Below, piece after piece: positions 6,285-7,834 of a DNA stretch of 7,834 bases. Each line of letters opens with the position of its first letter. Position 1 is the first letter of the stretch. This DNA is from Anaerolineae bacterium (GTDB taxonomy: Bacteria > Chloroflexota > Anaerolineae > Aggregatilineales > Phototrophicaceae). Location of the stretch: the NCBI GenBank assembly GCA_019912905.1, contig JAIOHO010001149.1, forward strand, positions 1-7,834. The letters run 5' to 3'. A program made the translations under genes and the position numbers. The notes under the pieces are model-generated. The model worked only from the letters and a program-made list of their open reading frames with translations, ran no database searches and was not told the DNA's origin.

Positions 6285-7790
6285 TTAACGCGCCAGCGCC
6301 AGGGCGACAGGTCCGGCCAGATTCGTCACCAGGAAGGGGAAAATCCCCAAAAGCAGCGTCCCCGCGAATGTCACGTAGACGGCCCAGTGGACGTAAGACG
6401 TCGCGCCTGCCGCCGGGTCACCCTCGCCATCCTGCAAATACATGCGGACGATGATACCCACATAGTAATACGCGCTGACGACGCTGGTCAGCACGCCGAG
6501 CACGGCCAGCCACACCAGCCCGGATTCGATGGTGGCCTGGAAGACCAGCCACTTGCCCATAAACCCGGCAGTCAGGGGAATACCCGTCAGGCTGAGCATG
6601 AACACCGCCATGATCGCGGCCAGCACCGGTTTGCTGCGTCCCAGTCCGACAAAACGATCGACTTCGGTCCCGGTGCCGTCGTCACGCTCGATCGCCACGG
6701 CGATGGCAAACGCACCCAGATTGGTGAACATATAGGCCATCAGGTAAACCAGTGCCGCCTGTGCCGCCTGATCGCCCCTGCCGGTCGCCCCGGCTGCCGC
6801 CACCGCCATCATGATATAACCGGCGTGCGCAATCGACGAATAGGCCAGCAGGCGCTTGATATTGGTCTGGACGATGGCGACGAAGTTACCCAGAATCAGC
6901 GTCGCTGCCGCAATCAGCGCGACCGTCGTCTGCCAGGCGGCAGCTTCCCCACCGTTGATCGTCAGCGCGGGCAGAGCCACCAGCAGAATGCGCAGCAGCG
7001 CCGCGAAACCGCCGACCTTTGCGCCCACACTCATAAAGGCCGTAACCGGCGTGGGTGCGCCTTCATAGACATCCGGCGTCCACATATGAAAGGGCACTGC
7101 CGCCACTTTGAACCCCAGCCCGACCAGCACCAGCGCGGTGCCGATCAGCAGCAGCGTTTCCGACCCGTTAGCCGCGACTGCGCCGCTCTGGAGGGCATCA
7201 AAGATCGCGGGCAGGCCGGTGGTTCCGGTCGCGCCATAGATCAACGCCGAACCGAAGACGAAGAAGGCACTGGCAAACGCCCCCAGCACCAGGTATTTCA
7301 TGCCGCTTTCTTCCGACTTTGGATCGGGATAGCGCAGCGCCGACAGGATATACAGCGGAATACTGAGCAGTTCCAGCGCGACGAACACGACGACCAGATC
7401 GTTGGCGTGCCCCATGAGCATGATTCCGCTCGTCGTGAACAGAATCAGGGCATAAAACTCACCCCGCTCCAGCCCGGTGCGCTTGAGGTAATCGACGCTG
7501 ATGAGGATGCCAATAAAAGCCGCCAGCAGCGCCACCATATTCAGAAAAGCGCTGAAGGTATCGGCCCGGAACATGCCAAAGAAGGCCACGTCCGTGACGC
7601 TGTAAACACCCAGGTTGAGGACGAAGCTCACCACGAGGCCGGCAATGGCAAGCCAGGCGGTGATCTCCTTACGGTCTTTCGGCACGAACAGGTCGGCCAG
7701 CAGCAGCAGAGTCGCCCCCAGAGCCAGGCTGACCACCGGCCAGGTATAGGCCAGGTTGAGATCTGCAAGAGTTGGTGCTTGAAACAGCAT
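6285..7790 (-). CDS. nuoN: NADH-quinone oxidoreductase subunit N (complex I, proton-pumping)
   Basis: NuoN is one of three antiporter-like membrane subunits of respiratory complex I and carries one proton channel. The 501-aa length and many hydrophobic helices fit. The diagnostic segment KVAAVPFHMWTPDVYEGAP (228-246) is intact. The buried charged residues known from E. coli NuoN (E133, K158, K217, K247, K395) all have counterparts here by my alignment: E140 (FVALELLS), K165 (GMKYLVLGA), K228, K258 (SVGAKVGG) and K413 (GFMGKWLVF). The pump therefore looks complete. The start is ATG 7790 behind a very good GGGAGG ribosome-binding site four bases upstream. The end of another gene lies 9 nt before it, and a terminator follows, so this is the last gene of a nuo operon. 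Confidence 0.97.
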   Translation of the reverse strand: MLFQAPTLADLNLAYTWPVVSLALGATLLLLADLFVPKDRKEITAWLAIAGLVVSFVLNLGVYSVTDVAFFGMFRADTFSAFLNMVALLAAFIGILISVDYLKRTGLERGEFYALILFTTSGIMLMGHANDLVVVFVALELLSIPLYILSALRYPDPKSEESGMKYLVLGAFASAFFVFGSALIYGATGTTGLPAIFDALQSGAVAANGSETLLLIGTALVLVGLGFKVAAVPFHMWTPDVYEGAPTPVTAFMSVGAKVGGFAALLRILLVALPALTINGGEAAAWQTTVALIAAATLILGNFVAIVQTNIKRLLAYSSIAHAGYIMMAVAAAGATGRGDQAAQAALVYLMAYMFTNLGAFAIAVAIERDDGTGTEVDRFVGLGRSKPVLAAIMAVFMLSLTGIPLTAGFMGKWLVFQATIESGLVWLAVLGVLTSVVSAYYYVGIIVRMYLQDGEGDPAAGATSYVHWAVYVTFAGTLLLGIFPFLVTNLAGPVALALAR

Positions 7791-7799
7791 TCAGCCTCC

Positions 7800-7834
7800 C
7801 TATTCGCCTACGTTGAGGACGACCGGAGTATTTG
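7800..7834 (-). CDS. C-terminal end of the gene preceding nuoN (probably nuoM), partial
   Basis: The minus-strand frame immediately before nuoN ends ...NTPVVLNVGE followed by TAG (7802-7800). Only ten codons lie in the window, so nothing in the residues themselves identifies the gene. The position 9 nt ahead of nuoN on the same strand is the usual place of nuoM, the other antiporter-like subunit. The identity is inference from gene order. Confidence 0.5.
   Translation of the reverse strand, partial: NTPVVLNVGE

Overview
The window looks like chromosomal DNA from a GC-rich bacterium. The coding style, the Mfd/NuoN sequences and the two-helix membrane protein fit a member of the Chloroflexota (an Anaerolineae-like lineage). 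That placement is an impression from sequence style, not a computed result. There are ten protein-coding loci, two of them cut by the window ends. I see no rRNA, tRNA, CRISPR array, insertion sequence or phage gene.

Layout: (1) 1-2049, plus strand: the C-terminal 60% or so of the transcription-repair coupling factor Mfd, broken by a one-base insertion in a C4 run at 1522-1525. (2) 2083-2571, minus: a YbaK/EbsC-type aminoacyl-tRNA deacylase. It is divergent from (3) 2635-3201, plus: a macro-domain ADP-ribose-type hydrolase, and the two share a roughly 63-bp promoter region. (4) 3198-4066, minus: a stand-alone FHA-domain protein followed by a MarR-family regulator. The regulator's stop overlaps the macro-domain gene's stop tail-to-tail. 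(5) 4067-4368: a 302-bp, markedly AT-rich, gene-free stretch. It carries palindromes and an exact 13-bp copy of the sequence next to the probable MarR operator. (6) 4369-4644, plus: an unrecognised 91-aa protein. (7) 4653-6147, minus: a two-gene unit of an EamA/DMT transporter (TTG start, extended -10 promoter) and a 183-aa two-helix membrane protein. (8) 6285-7834, minus: the end of a respiratory complex I operon, with nuoN complete, the last ten codons of the preceding gene (probably nuoM), and a clear intrinsic terminator after nuoN.

Most of the window is housekeeping: DNA repair coupled to transcription, tRNA proofreading, ADP-ribose chemistry and energy conservation. The most accessory-looking part is 3198-4644 (MarR, FHA, AT-rich spacer, orphan 91-aa gene). 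There a MarR-type repressor could act at two related sites. No complete new system is evident. The items most worth a second look are the mfd frameshift and the repeated regulatory element around the MarR/FHA/orphan genes.
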